A stretch of 56,165 bases of DNA from RGIG4034 sp045576455 (GCA_045576455.1 JAZNGM010000037.1:1-56165), one strand, 5' to 3'; positions 36,212 to 44,971 are shown, counted from the stretch's first letter. The notes: generated from the sequence alone by a model not told the origin. Numbers and translations: made by a program.

Positions 36212-36676
36212 ATGTTTTGCTACAATTGTAAAAACCAGATCCCTGACGGATCTATGGCATGTCCTGTATGTGGTGCACCACAGGCTCAGGCACAGCCTCA
36301 GAAACCGGTAGCTAATTCAGCCGCTACCCTTTCTACAGCACTTGGTATTCTTTCATTAGTTATCTCCATTTTAGGTGGTATCTTATTCGGCGTTATCGGT
36401 GCTGCTATCGCAGTTGTTCTTGGTATTGTTGCCATCATGATGGGAATCAACGCTAAGAAACAGACTAACGGGACTCAGGGAACTGCAGGTTTCGTATGCG
36501 GTCTTCTCGGATTAATCTTTGGTGTAATCTTTGCTATCGGATGTGGTCTTTGCGGATCCCAGTCAGCAGGTTACGGTTGCTACGGATGCATGGGTGCTAA
36601 ATGTGCAGCAGACGATGCTGAAAAAGCTATCGAAGATGCTTTCGATAACGAATATGATTTTAATTTTAACTGGTAA
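36212..36676 (+). CDS. Zinc-ribbon membrane protein with Cys-rich patch
   Basis: A 154-residue protein: an N-terminal zinc ribbon (FCYNCKNQIPDG...CPVCG; two CxxC pairs), a Gln/Ala/Pro linker, two long hydrophobic segments (about 42-75 and 92-112) and, right after the second, a Cys/Gly-rich patch (CGLCGSQ...GCYGCMGAKC), ending in an acidic/aromatic tail. It resembles zinc-ribbon proteins with DUF4190-like membrane parts. Codon use is strongly biased and both promoter and ribosome site (GAGGAGG) are strong, so it is likely abundant. Function unknown. Confidence 0.8.
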   Translation: MFCYNCKNQIPDGSMACPVCGAPQAQAQPQKPVANSAATLSTALGILSLVISILGGILFGVIGAAIAVVLGIVAIMMGINAKKQTNGTQGTAGFVCGLLGLIFGVIFAIGCGLCGSQSAGYGCYGCMGAKCAADDAEKAIEDAFDNEYDFNFNW

Positions 36677-36700
36677 AATTACAATTACATAAGTACATTA

Positions 36701-36730
36701 AAAGCTGTTGCTTATGGCAACAGCTTTTTT
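36701..36730 (+). terminator. Terminator between the zinc-ribbon gene and lgt
   Basis: An 11-bp perfect stem AAAGCTGTTGC/GCAACAGCTTT with a 5-nt loop and a T6 run, ending 15 bp before the lgt start. lgt must be read through or started from within. Confidence 0.9.
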
Positions 36731-36745
36731 CAAAAGGAGAACTAC

Positions 36746-37552
36746 ATGTACCCATTTATTTCACTCTTCAATAAAATAGAAATTCCTGTATATGGAATTG
36801 TATTTGTGGTAGCTTTTTTCCTTGCCATCCTAATTGCGATAAAATACGCTCCTTCCATGGGATTAAGCAAAATGGATACGCTTTTTGGTGCCGTATACGC
36901 CGGAATAGGCATTTTAATCGGCTCTAAAATTTTATACTTTATAACAAAATTACCTTTTATAATAAAACATTTTGACAACTATATGAAGTATTTGAAACAC
37001 TACCCGATAGACGCCCTTAATTACGCTTTCGGCGGGCTTGTTTTTTACGGCGGACTTATAGGGGCTTTACTTTTTATACTAATATACTGTCGCCAATTCA
37101 AATTATCCTTTTTAACATATATGGACGTTTTCGCCCCTCTGATACCTTTTGTACACGGCTTTGGCAGAATAGGCTGCTTTCTTTCAGGCTGCTGCTACGG
37201 AATAGAATATAACGGTATCTTTTCCATTCAATATCCCTATAATGCTCTTATTCCGGAGCTTAATGAAGTGCAACGTTTTCCGGTCCAATTATTGGAAGCA
37301 CTCCTTAACTTCCTTGTTGCCGCCATATTGTTTTTACTTATGAAAACTAAAAAGATGAAACCCGGACAATTACTGGGTATCTATCTTTTATATTATACAT
37401 TTGCCCGTTATTTCCTCGAAATGCTTAGGGGAGACATTATCCGTGGTAAAGTAGGCAGTTTTTCCACCTCACAACTTATCAGTATCTTACTCCTTCCGTT
37501 AGCAATTCTATTTATAAGTGGTAAACTCAAGCAAAAAAATAGTAAATTGTAA
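36746..37552 (+). CDS. lgt: Prolipoprotein diacylglyceryl transferase
   Basis: Transfers diacylglycerol from phosphatidylglycerol to the lipobox Cys of prelipoproteins at the membrane. The 268-residue, seven-helix protein carries the Lgt signature HGFGRIGCFLSGCCYG (about 137-152), the preceding GGLVFYGGLIGA with the essential Tyr, and the C-terminal ARYFLEMLRGD. AAAAGGAG lies 6 nt before the ATG. The window has several substrates for it (lipoproteins at 3888, 28784 and 34636). Confidence 0.95.
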   Translation: MYPFISLFNKIEIPVYGIVFVVAFFLAILIAIKYAPSMGLSKMDTLFGAVYAGIGILIGSKILYFITKLPFIIKHFDNYMKYLKHYPIDALNYAFGGLVFYGGLIGALLFILIYCRQFKLSFLTYMDVFAPLIPFVHGFGRIGCFLSGCCYGIEYNGIFSIQYPYNALIPELNEVQRFPVQLLEALLNFLVAAILFLLMKTKKMKPGQLLGIYLLYYTFARYFLEMLRGDIIRGKVGSFSTSQLISILLLPLAILFISGKLKQKNSKL

Positions 37553-37588
37553 GAAATTTGTAAGAACTTCGTTATTTTTTTGTAAGAA
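37547..37588 (+). repeat. Three TTGTAAGAA direct repeats upstream of the two-component genes
   Basis: Identical 9-mers TTGTAAGAA start at 37547, 37558 and 37580, with spacings of 11 and 22 bp, one and two helical turns. The first overlaps the lgt stop codon. Tandem half-sites spaced 11 bp apart are the usual binding pattern of OmpR-family regulators, and the regulator gene starts 44 bp downstream, so this is a candidate autoregulatory site. Confidence 0.7.
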
Positions 37589-37631
37589 AGATAGTATATG
37601 ATATCTTTAACAACATAAAAGGGGAACAAAA

Positions 37632-38330
37632 ATGAATAAACAATCTATTCTTGTCGTAGATGATGACAAGGCTATTGTAGAAACCACAAAAATACAGCTG
37701 GAAAAAGAAAACTATCAGGTTTTTTGTGCTTATGATGGGATACAGGCATTGGATATTCTTACAAAGGAACCCATACATCTTATCATAATAGATGTCATGA
37801 TGCCTAATATGGATGGATTTTCAGCTATTATGAAAATCAGGGAAAGCAAAAATCTTCCTATTATTGTCATTTCCGCAAAATCCGAAGAGTCAGACAAGAT
37901 TTTAGGGTTGTCTATTGGTGCTGACGATTATGTTACCAAACCGTTTAATGCCAAGGAACTTATCGCAAGGGTTAAGAGTCAGCTAAGGCGTTATACCATG
38001 CTTGGCGATATCAATTCCGGTAATCAGGTGGTTTCCATCGGTAGATTATCATTTAATTTTGATAATCATACTCTTTCTGTAGATGACGAACCTGTTAAAT
38101 TAACTTCTACGGAAACAAAAATAATTGAACTGCTTATGCATTATCCGGGACGCATTTTCTCGGCTGAAGAGATATATGCACGAATCTGGAATGACCAGAT
38201 ATCCTATTCCGGAGAATCAACTGTTATGGTACATATCAGACGCATACGAGAGAAAATTGAAATCAATCCGAAAGAACCGGAGTATTTAAAGGTGGTATGG
38301 GGTGTTGGATACAAAATTGAAAAAATCTAA
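37632..38330 (+). CDS. OmpR-family response regulator
   Basis: A 232-residue two-domain regulator: receiver (1-120) with acidic pocket DDD (10-12), phospho-acceptor Asp54 (IIIDVMMP) and conserved Lys in VISAKS, then a winged-helix DNA-binding domain (about 135-232; LTSTETKIIELL, ESTVMVHIRRIREKIE). AAAAGGGGAAC lies before the ATG. It overlaps the histidine kinase gene by 29 nt. The direct repeats immediately upstream are the likely operator. Confidence 0.93.
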   Translation: MNKQSILVVDDDKAIVETTKIQLEKENYQVFCAYDGIQALDILTKEPIHLIIIDVMMPNMDGFSAIMKIRESKNLPIIVISAKSEESDKILGLSIGADDYVTKPFNAKELIARVKSQLRRYTMLGDINSGNQVVSIGRLSFNFDNHTLSVDDEPVKLTSTETKIIELLMHYPGRIFSAEEIYARIWNDQISYSGESTVMVHIRRIREKIEINPKEPEYLKVVWGVGYKIEKI

Positions 38331-40410
38331 ATTTACATGGGGTTTCAGCTTCCGTATATTAAAAACAGTTTCATTCATTTTCCTGCTAATTAATATAATT
38401 GCTTTCAGCCCGAAACTTCTCGAAATTAAAACTATACAATTTGATTACCTTTTAGAGGGCGATATGAAGGCATTTAAAGATTATCGGGAAAATGCCGGAG
38501 AAACTTTTTCGAACTTGATGCTCTATACTATGGGTGTCGGAGATCGTGACGGTTTATCAACTAACGATTCTCTCGCGCTTCGTAACCGTGTACAGAAAGA
38601 GTTCATAACAACTGTCGATGGTACGACTTATTATTACAGTATTTATAGTTTAAGGGCTGCCAGTGAGGATTCCTCTTTTGACACTAAAGTTTTTAACACT
38701 AGCAATCGTTCCCTTACGCTCCCGGATAACATGGAACTGTGCTATTACTGGAACGCAGCGCAAGGAAAACTAATAACCGGTGACGGATATAGCGTTGCCG
38801 AGGTTCCTTATTTAAACGGTAGTTCCTACCAGCCTATTAAGAGTAATCTCTATGCCTACTCCTGTGTGCTTGCCATACTTGACCAAGATTATTACCAGGA
38901 AGGTTTTCTTGAAACCTACCAACGTGAAGCGGGATTATACTCTTTTATTACATATAACATAATAATAAGCTTCTGCTGTACAGTTTTATTTGCCCTGTTA
39001 TGCCTGTTTACCAGAAAATCAGGCGCTCTGGCACGCAATATTGTTGCACGCAAAACCTATTACATAATACCGGAAATAAAATTGCTTCTACTGGGATTCG
39101 GTATTTATTGTATAATGCAATGCTTTTACGAAATATCAATTCCTTTATATAATTTAGCCTATAATAAAATTGCAATAAGAATTGCTACGTGTATAGTTAC
39201 CTCAATAATAATGGCTTTTCTATGGAACGATTGGCTCATTAACCGTTTTAACATATTTAAAATGTGTATTGCTGCCATTTTATACCGTGCTATCAAACGG
39301 TTTTTAAATACCTGCAAATGGGAAAAGAAATATATTATTTTGGTCTATGGCGGAATCGTAACAGGTACCCTGTTAAGTCTGTACGCAACAGCTTACTTAA
39401 GTACATATATATTTTACTGGTATTTCGATTTATATTTTGCCATACATGTACTTATTCTGTTTTGCGGAATAGCTTTACTTGTAACTGCTATGTATCATAT
39501 TAACCGGTTCAGAAGGGAATGCAGGTCTATTACTTTAACCGTGTCACAGATAAGGAACGGTAATACAGATAACAAACTTCTTCTTCCCGATAACGCATAC
39601 TTAAAAGCTACCGAGGAAGATGTAAATGAACTTGAAAAAGGTATTGAACTTGCTATATTGACAAAAAGTAAAGCAGATAAAATGCAGGTCGAACTTATTA
39701 CCAACGTATCTCACGATTTAAAAACTCCGCTCACATCAATAATTAATTATTCTGACTTATTATGTGAGGAAGAATTATCGGAAAAAGCAAAACAATATGC
39801 CCTTTCCCTACAGGAAAAAGCATATAGATTAAAAGCTATGGTCCAAGATGTTTTTGAAATTTCCAAGGCCAGCACCGGTAACATGAACATTGAAATGCAT
39901 AAACTTGATATAAAAAAACTGATTCTGCAAACAGTTGCAGATATAGATGAGAAAATTGAACAAAGCTCCCTTTCTTTCCGTTATAGCTTACCGGAAAATC
40001 CGGTCTATATATTAGGAAATGGTGAAAAGCTTTATCGAGTATTCCAAAACCTATATATTAATGCTATTAATTATTCTCTTGAAAACTCAAGAGTTTTTAC
40101 AAGCATTAATACAGATGATGAAATAGTATATATCAAAATCAGAAATACTTCCCGCCAGGAACTTGATTTTGATAATGAAGAAATATTGGAAAGATTTGTC
40201 CGTGCCGACAAATCACGAACAACGGAAGGAAGTGGCTTAGGTTTATCTATTGCAAAAAGTTTTACCGAAGCCTGCCATGGTTCTTTCTCAATAGAAACCG
40301 ATGCGGATATGTTTACAGTTTCCATTACCTTTCCTCTCTTACAGGAAGACGTCTCTGAAGAAATACTTTTAAACGAGACTCTTCCTGAAGATGAGTCTCT
40401 AAATAATTAA
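38302..40410 (+). CDS. Multi-spanning sensor histidine kinase
   Basis: A 702-residue kinase paired with the preceding regulator. One membrane helix (about 16-33) is followed by an extracytoplasmic domain of about 180 residues, then about six more helices (about 215-400), a HAMP-like linker, the phospho-acceptor His471 in NVSHDLKTPLTS, the N-box NLYINAINYS and the G-box GSGLGLSIAK. The start is a GTG with AAAGGTGG upstream, inside the regulator gene; a TTG follows directly. The signal is unknown. The extra membrane block suggests an envelope or lipid signal (inference). Confidence 0.9.
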   Translation: MLDTKLKKSKFTWGFSFRILKTVSFIFLLINIIAFSPKLLEIKTIQFDYLLEGDMKAFKDYRENAGETFSNLMLYTMGVGDRDGLSTNDSLALRNRVQKEFITTVDGTTYYYSIYSLRAASEDSSFDTKVFNTSNRSLTLPDNMELCYYWNAAQGKLITGDGYSVAEVPYLNGSSYQPIKSNLYAYSCVLAILDQDYYQEGFLETYQREAGLYSFITYNIIISFCCTVLFALLCLFTRKSGALARNIVARKTYYIIPEIKLLLLGFGIYCIMQCFYEISIPLYNLAYNKIAIRIATCIVTSIIMAFLWNDWLINRFNIFKMCIAAILYRAIKRFLNTCKWEKKYIILVYGGIVTGTLLSLYATAYLSTYIFYWYFDLYFAIHVLILFCGIALLVTAMYHINRFRRECRSITLTVSQIRNGNTDNKLLLPDNAYLKATEEDVNELEKGIELAILTKSKADKMQVELITNVSHDLKTPLTSIINYSDLLCEEELSEKAKQYALSLQEKAYRLKAMVQDVFEISKASTGNMNIEMHKLDIKKLILQTVADIDEKIEQSSLSFRYSLPENPVYILGNGEKLYRVFQNLYINAINYSLENSRVFTSINTDDEIVYIKIRNTSRQELDFDNEEILERFVRADKSRTTEGSGLGLSIAKSFTEACHGSFSIETDADMFTVSITFPLLQEDVSEEILLNETLPEDESLNN

Positions 40411-40433
40411 TTTACCTAATACCTATTCCTATA

Positions 40434-40470
40434 AAAAGACCTCAAAATGTTTATACATTTGAGGTCTTTT
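40434..40470. terminator. Bidirectional terminator
   Basis: A long stem AAAAGACCTCAAATG-like/CATTTGAGGTCTTTT with A-run and T-run flanks between the convergent kinase and ligase genes. Confidence 0.9.
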
Positions 40471-40487
40471 CCCTTTATTATTTTCAA

Positions 40488-42188
40488 TTATCCTCTAAGT
40501 TCAACTCTTCTTATCTTACCACTTATCGTCTTAGGTAATTCAGCAATAAATTCTACAATTCTGGGATATTTGTATGGTGCTGTATGCTCTTTTACATAAT
40601 TCTGGATACTCTTTTTAAGTTCTTCACTTTCCTGTGTATCCTTAGTTAATACAACGGTTGCCTTAACTACCTGGCCTCTTACAGGATCCGGTGCAGCAGT
40701 AACTGCTACCTCCAGTACATACGGAAGCTCCATAATTACACTTTCTATTTCAAACGGTCCTATTCTGTAACCGGAAGACTTGATAACATCATCTATTCTT
40801 CCGACGTACCAAAAATAACCGTCTGCATCACAAGTTGCCTGATCGCCTGTATGATAGTATCCATCATACCAGACTTCATCTGTTTTTTCCTGATCCTGAT
40901 AATAACCTAAAAACAGTCCGCAGACATCCTTACTGTCTGTTTTAATGCAAATTTCACCAACTTCTCCTTCTTTACACACTTTTCCTTCAGGATTGAGTAA
41001 TACCACATTGAAAAAAGGTGTTTTCTTGCCCATCGAACCAAGTTTAGGTTCTGTACCTACTAAATTGGCAATGGAAAGCGTTGTTTCTGTCTGTCCAAAT
41101 CCTTCCATAATTTTTAGTCCGGTTGCTTTGTAAAATTGGTGGAAAACCTCCGGATTAAGTGCTTCTCCGGCAGTAGTTGCATATTCTATGGAAGAAAGAT
41201 CATATTTAGACAAGTCTTCCTTTATAAAAAATCTATACATGGTTGGCGGTGCACAAAACGTTGTAATATGATATTTGCTAAACATAGGCAAAATCTCATC
41301 AGAATTGAATCTGTCAAAATCAAAGGTAAACACGCCTGCCTCGCATAACCATTGGCCGTACAATTTTCCCCATAAAGCCTTTCCCCAACCGGTATCGGAA
41401 ATCGTAAAATGTAATCCATCCGGATTTACTTTATGCCAATACTTCGCTGTAACAAAATGACCTAATGCATACTTATAAGAATGTGCCGCAATTTTAGGAT
41501 AGCCTGTTGTACCGGATGTAAAGAACATTAACATCGTGTCATTTCCACACGGTGTATCTTCCTTTCTATTATATACATCGCTAAATCCCGGCATCTCCAT
41601 ATCATAGTCATACCAACCTTCACGCTTGCCACCAACTAATACTTTTACCATATCTGGAAAATCTTTAGCCGCTGCTTCAACATGATTAGCAACATCTCCT
41701 GTTGCAGTACATACAATAGCTTTTACTCCTGCTGCCTTAAAGCGGTATGAAAAGTCATGTTCAACTAACTGATTAGTAGCCGGAATTACCACCGCACCCA
41801 TTTTATGAAGCGCCAGAATCGAAAACCAAAACTGATAATGTCTGCGAAGTACCAACATTACCTTATCACCCTTCTTAATTCCCAAGGATTCAAAATAATT
41901 AGCTGTCATGGCAGAATACTTCTTCATATCCCCAAACGTAAAACGACGTTCAAAGAAATTTGCTCCTACCCACATCATGGCTGTCTTGTCCGGCGATTTA
42001 TCCGCCAATTTATCTACACAATCAAATGCGAAATTAAATTTATCTTCATTATAAAAACGTATATCTTCAAGAACCCCGTTCTTATCCGTTTTTGCAAATA
42101 TAAAATCTTCTGCTACCGTATCTGCACAATCGTTTTCCTTTTTACATAATTTAAAAAACGATTCAGAAAAGAGTAAGTTAGAACTCAT
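40488..42188 (-). CDS. AMP-forming acyl-CoA synthetase
   Basis: Activates a carboxylic acid to its CoA thioester via an acyl-AMP. The 566-residue protein has the P-loop FFTSGTTGYPK, motif GFGQTETT, the YHTGDQA motif, the hinge GRIDDVIKSSGYRI and the C-terminal catalytic Lys in KTISGKIRR. The family resemblance is to medium-chain acyl-CoA (MACS-type) ligases rather than acetyl-CoA synthetase proper; chain length is not certain. GGAGG lies 7 nt before ATG 42188, which is preferred to the upstream ATG at 42215. Confidence 0.88.
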   Translation of the reverse strand: MSSNLLFSESFFKLCKKENDCADTVAEDFIFAKTDKNGVLEDIRFYNEDKFNFAFDCVDKLADKSPDKTAMMWVGANFFERRFTFGDMKKYSAMTANYFESLGIKKGDKVMLVLRRHYQFWFSILALHKMGAVVIPATNQLVEHDFSYRFKAAGVKAIVCTATGDVANHVEAAAKDFPDMVKVLVGGKREGWYDYDMEMPGFSDVYNRKEDTPCGNDTMLMFFTSGTTGYPKIAAHSYKYALGHFVTAKYWHKVNPDGLHFTISDTGWGKALWGKLYGQWLCEAGVFTFDFDRFNSDEILPMFSKYHITTFCAPPTMYRFFIKEDLSKYDLSSIEYATTAGEALNPEVFHQFYKATGLKIMEGFGQTETTLSIANLVGTEPKLGSMGKKTPFFNVVLLNPEGKVCKEGEVGEICIKTDSKDVCGLFLGYYQDQEKTDEVWYDGYYHTGDQATCDADGYFWYVGRIDDVIKSSGYRIGPFEIESVIMELPYVLEVAVTAAPDPVRGQVVKATVVLTKDTQESEELKKSIQNYVKEHTAPYKYPRIVEFIAELPKTISGKIRRVELRG

Positions 42189-42218
42189 TACTACGCCTCC
42201 GTACTTAAATAACACAAT

Positions 42219-42269
42219 GTAGTTTTAATAACTACGGTAATTATAGTCCTATATTGATTACGAATACAA
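42219..42269 (-). promoter_or_regulatory. Promoter and possible operator of the acyl-CoA ligase gene
   Basis: Perfect -10 TATAAT (42240-42245) with a weak -35 TTGTAT (42264-42269) at 18 bp. An inverted repeat GTAGTT-5-AACTAC (42219-42235) covers the predicted start and could be a repressor site. Confidence 0.5.
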
Positions 42270-42291
42270 CAAGTATAGATAGACAAATAAC

Positions 42292-42822
42292 CTAGTTTTG
42301 TCTACTACATATGACAGCACTAATAACTACACCCGTTAATACACACAGTAATGCACCGCCTAATGTCCATCTCGTTTTTGTTACTTTTACGGACATAAAA
42401 TACACGCTCATCGTATAAAAAACCGTTTCCGTAGAACTCATCATAATAGATGCCATTAATCCTATAAAAGAATCAGTTCCATAAATTTTATACAAATCAA
42501 CCAAAACACCTGTTGCTGCCGATGCCGAGAAAAGTCTCACAATTACAAGCGGAATTATCTCTGAAGGTACATATACGTACTTTGTTATATTGCCCAATAA
42601 TTTACTGATTAAATCAAGAAAACCGGACGCTCTTAAAATTCCTACTGCCACCATTAATCCGATTAACGTCGGCAGGATACCAATAACTGTTTTTCCCCCT
42701 GATATGGCTCCGGATACAAAATCTTCATATACATCCCGCTTTTTAATTAATCCATAGGCAATAATATAAAATAGGAATACCGGAATAATAATGTTAGATA
42801 AATTTGATAAAAAACCTGGCAT
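42292..42822 (-). CDS. spmB: Spore maturation protein B
   Basis: A 176-residue membrane protein of the nucleoside-recognition/Gate family, with five or six helices. In Bacillus SpmA and SpmB are needed for spore-core dehydration. Conserved stretches include RASGFLDL, IRLFSASAATGVLVD (read here as VRLFSASAATG) and MSSTETVFYTMSVYF. GTGAGGGTGAG lies directly before the ATG. It lies 272 bp downstream of spmA and is separated from it by a terminator; a sigma-E-like element is in between. Confidence 0.92.
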   Translation of the reverse strand: MPGFLSNLSNIIIPVFLFYIIAYGLIKKRDVYEDFVSGAISGGKTVIGILPTLIGLMVAVGILRASGFLDLISKLLGNITKYVYVPSEIIPLVIVRLFSASAATGVLVDLYKIYGTDSFIGLMASIMMSSTETVFYTMSVYFMSVKVTKTRWTLGGALLCVLTGVVISAVICSRQN

Positions 42823-42856
42823 CTCACCCTCACATATTACAAACTAAAGTTAAGTA

Positions 42857-42884
42857 ATTATATGTTTTAAGAATTATAATATGT
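42857..42884 (-). promoter_or_regulatory. Possible sigma-E-type promoter of spmB
   Basis: On the minus strand ACATATT (42878-42884) lies 13 bp from CATATAAT (42857-42864). This resembles the mother-cell sigma-E consensus (about CATATT and CATACAAT), with a spacing at or just below the usual 13-15 bp. The very AT-rich context lowers confidence. Confidence 0.45.
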
Positions 42885-42902
42885 AATCTATTACACGCCA
42901 CA

Positions 42903-42940
42903 AAGAAAAAACTCTCAACGGCTTTAATTCCATTGAGAGT
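42903..42940 (-). terminator. Terminator between spmA and spmB
   Basis: Stem ACTCTCAA/TTGAGAGT with a 14-nt loop and a T6 run on the minus strand, 155 bp after the spmA stop. Confidence 0.8.
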
Positions 42941-43094
42941 CCTTAAATGTTTGTCTTTAGTTTTTTTGTTTCTTCTTTTGTACTTAGGCTTAGTTTATCA
43001 ACTTATCTTGTGTATTTTTTTCATTTATCTTTTGTAGAAGTTATTATTATATTATCACATTTTTTTATATTATGTTGGTCCATTTTCGCACAAT

Positions 43095-43700
43095 TCATAT
43101 CTGTTTTCGCAAAAAATCCTTTCGCTGCATTATTTTACAAAATATAATCCCTACGATTGTCGTAATCATGGTTGCGATTAATCCGGGTGCAACAACCGCC
43201 ATTGGGTCAGCACTACCATACTTACTTCTATAAGCGATTATATTAACCGGAATAAGCTGTAACGATGAAATATTGATTACAAGAAAAGTACACATATGTG
43301 AACTTGCCATATTCTTATTTCCACCCTGATTAATGTTTAATTCCTGTAATGCCTGCATTGCCTTAAGGCCGGCAGGGGTTGCCGCCCACCCCAATCCCAA
43401 TACATTAGCTACCATATTTGTTGCAATAAACTCTTTCGCCGGATGTCCGTCCTCAATACCCGGAAATAAGAAATGCAATAATTTCTTCATCCTCTTTGTT
43501 ATCGATCCGATAAGTCCTGCTTTATACGCAATTTCCATAATACCGGACCACATAGAAATAATACCAAACATTGTAATGGCAAGCGTTACTGCCTCTTGAG
43601 AAGAATTAATTGCCGCTTCCGTAACTTTATCAAGTCTTCCGCAAACAGCGCCATACACAATGCCTGCTAACATCATTCCTGCCCATAATACATTTAACAT
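43095..43700 (-). CDS. spmA: Spore maturation protein A
   Basis: A 201-residue membrane protein paired with SpmB in spore-core dehydration. Family motifs are MWSGIMEIAYKAGL, PAKEFIATNMVANVLGLGWAATPAGLKAM and FLVINISSLQLIPVNIIAYR. The start at 43700 gives the usual N-terminus MLNVLWAG and has AGGTG about 12 nt upstream; the GTG at 43715 in the same frame has no good ribosome site, so the start is somewhat uncertain. An AT-rich spacer of 272 bp separates it from spmB. Confidence 0.9.
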   Translation of the reverse strand: MLNVLWAGMMLAGIVYGAVCGRLDKVTEAAINSSQEAVTLAITMFGIISMWSGIMEIAYKAGLIGSITKRMKKLLHFLFPGIEDGHPAKEFIATNMVANVLGLGWAATPAGLKAMQALQELNINQGGNKNMASSHMCTFLVINISSLQLIPVNIIAYRSKYGSADPMAVVAPGLIATMITTIVGIIFCKIMQRKDFLRKQI

Positions 43701-43752
43701 ATTTAAACTAAACACCTACATAAATGCTTCCTTAATCCCTATGCCAAAATAG

Positions 43753-43790
43753 GAAAAAAAAGAACAGACTACAAACTTGTAATCTGTTCT
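43753..43790 (-). terminator. Terminator of acpP
   Basis: A long stem AGAACAGATTACA/TGTAGTCTGTTCT (one mismatch) and a T8 run on the minus strand. Confidence 0.92.
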
Positions 43791-43814
43791 GCCTTTTTGT
43801 TTCTTTAATTAATT

Positions 43815-44048
43815 TTAGGCATCTACACCCTTGCTTTTAATAAACTCAAGAACATCGCCTACTGTTGAAATGTTTTCAAGTTCCTCTGAAGGAATTTCGA
43901 TTCCATATTCTTCCTCAAATGCCATAACCAGTTCAAAAAGATCAAGTGAATCTGCTCCTAAATCATCCTTAAACGAAGAATTCTCTGTAATTTCAACTCC
44001 GTCAAGATTTAACTGCTCCTGAATAATCTCAATCATTCTTTCTAACAT
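43815..44048 (-). CDS. acpP: Acyl carrier protein
   Basis: A 77-residue acidic helical carrier of fatty-acid intermediates. The 4'-phosphopantetheine site is Ser34 in GADSLDLFEL. Length, charge and helix pattern are standard. AAGGAG lies 9 nt before the ATG. It is a single-gene unit with its own promoter and terminator, away from other fab genes, so it may be either the main or a second ACP. Confidence 0.95.
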   Translation of the reverse strand: MLERMIEIIQEQLNLDGVEITENSSFKDDLGADSLDLFELVMAFEEEYGIEIPSEELENISTVGDVLEFIKSKGVDA

Positions 44049-44074
44049 TGTAAAGTCTCCTTTTTAAATCGATA

Positions 44075-44116
44075 GTTGACAAACGAAGTATATTATCTTG
44101 TATGCTATTTGTCAAC
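44075..44116 (-). promoter_or_regulatory. acpP promoter with flanking 9-bp inverted repeat
   Basis: Perfect TTGACA (44110-44115), 17-bp spacer, TATACT (44087-44092). The promoter lies within the last codons of rsmI. GTTGACAAA (44075-44083) and TTTGTCAAC (44108-44116) form an exact inverted repeat with one arm on the -35 and the other on the predicted start, a layout suited to repression. Confidence 0.75.
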
Positions 44117-44971
44117 AGTTTTTAATAGATATTGATAAACATCTCTTTTTGTAATACCCCGGTCCTTCGCCACGAGTTTCATTGCCTCTTTCCTGTCTAT
44201 ATCTTTTTGCTCATAATAAGCCATGTGTTCCTCTATGGACATCTGAAGCCATTGTTCTTCTTTTTCTCTCTTTATATCTTCCTGCTTACGGCCTTCAATG
44301 ACTACAACATATTCTCCGCGTGGATCTTCCTGTTCATATTTTTTTAAGGCATCTTTCAAAGTGGTTCTTTCTATAGTCTCGAACTTTTTGGTAAGCTCCC
44401 GGCATAGAGTAATTACCCTGTCTCCCAATAAATTGTATAATTCTTTTAATGTCTTTACCAAATGGTGCGGTGCTTCATAAATAATTATGGTTCTGGTTTC
44501 ATTTATAAGGCCTTCCGTAACCTGTTCACGCTCTTTTTTATCTGCAGGCAAAAAACCTTCAAAACAAAATCTTCTGGTTGGCAACCCGGATAGCGTCAAT
44601 GCGGTTATACAGGCACATGCCCCCGGCAAAGAAGTAACCTTTATCCCTTCCTCGTGACACATGCTGACCAATACTTCTCCCGGATCGGAAATCGCCGGTG
44701 TTCCGGCATCTGTAATAAGTGCAACATTCTTACCTTCCTTCATCTGTCCGATTAAATATATGGCCTTTTCTGTTTTATTATACTCATGATAGCTTGTCAT
44801 GGGTGTTCTAATTTCAAAATGATTTAAAAGCTTGAGACTATTTCTTGTATCTTCAGCCGCAATCAAATCCACCTCTTGCAATGTATCAAGAACTCTTGTT
44901 GTCATATCTTTAAGATTACCTATCGGGGTCGCACATAAGTACAACATACCATAATCAGTATCCATAGACAT
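44105..44971 (-). CDS. rsmI: 16S rRNA 2'-O-methyltransferase RsmI
   Basis: Methylates the ribose of C1402 in 16S rRNA. The 288-residue protein has the tetrapyrrole-methylase-like SAM fold with YLCATPIGNLKDMTTR, AAEDTRNS, LITDAGTPAISDPG and LPGACA, and the C-terminal helical part. AGGAAATAATTA precedes the ATG, which lies inside trmN6 (17-nt overlap), so the two are translationally coupled. Confidence 0.95.
   Translation of the reverse strand: MSMDTDYGMLYLCATPIGNLKDMTTRVLDTLQEVDLIAAEDTRNSLKLLNHFEIRTPMTSYHEYNKTEKAIYLIGQMKEGKNVALITDAGTPAISDPGEVLVSMCHEEGIKVTSLPGACACITALTLSGLPTRRFCFEGFLPADKKEREQVTEGLINETRTIIIYEAPHHLVKTLKELYNLLGDRVITLCRELTKKFETIERTTLKDALKKYEQEDPRGEYVVVIEGRKQEDIKREKEEQWLQMSIEEHMAYYEQKDIDRKEAMKLVAKDRGITKRDVYQYLLKTVDK

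Noticed and set aside
42947..43147. A 66-codon plus-strand ORF in the spmA-spmB spacer
   Set aside because: It is an AT-rich, Phe/Leu/Ser-type translation that overlaps spmA antisense and lacks a ribosome site.
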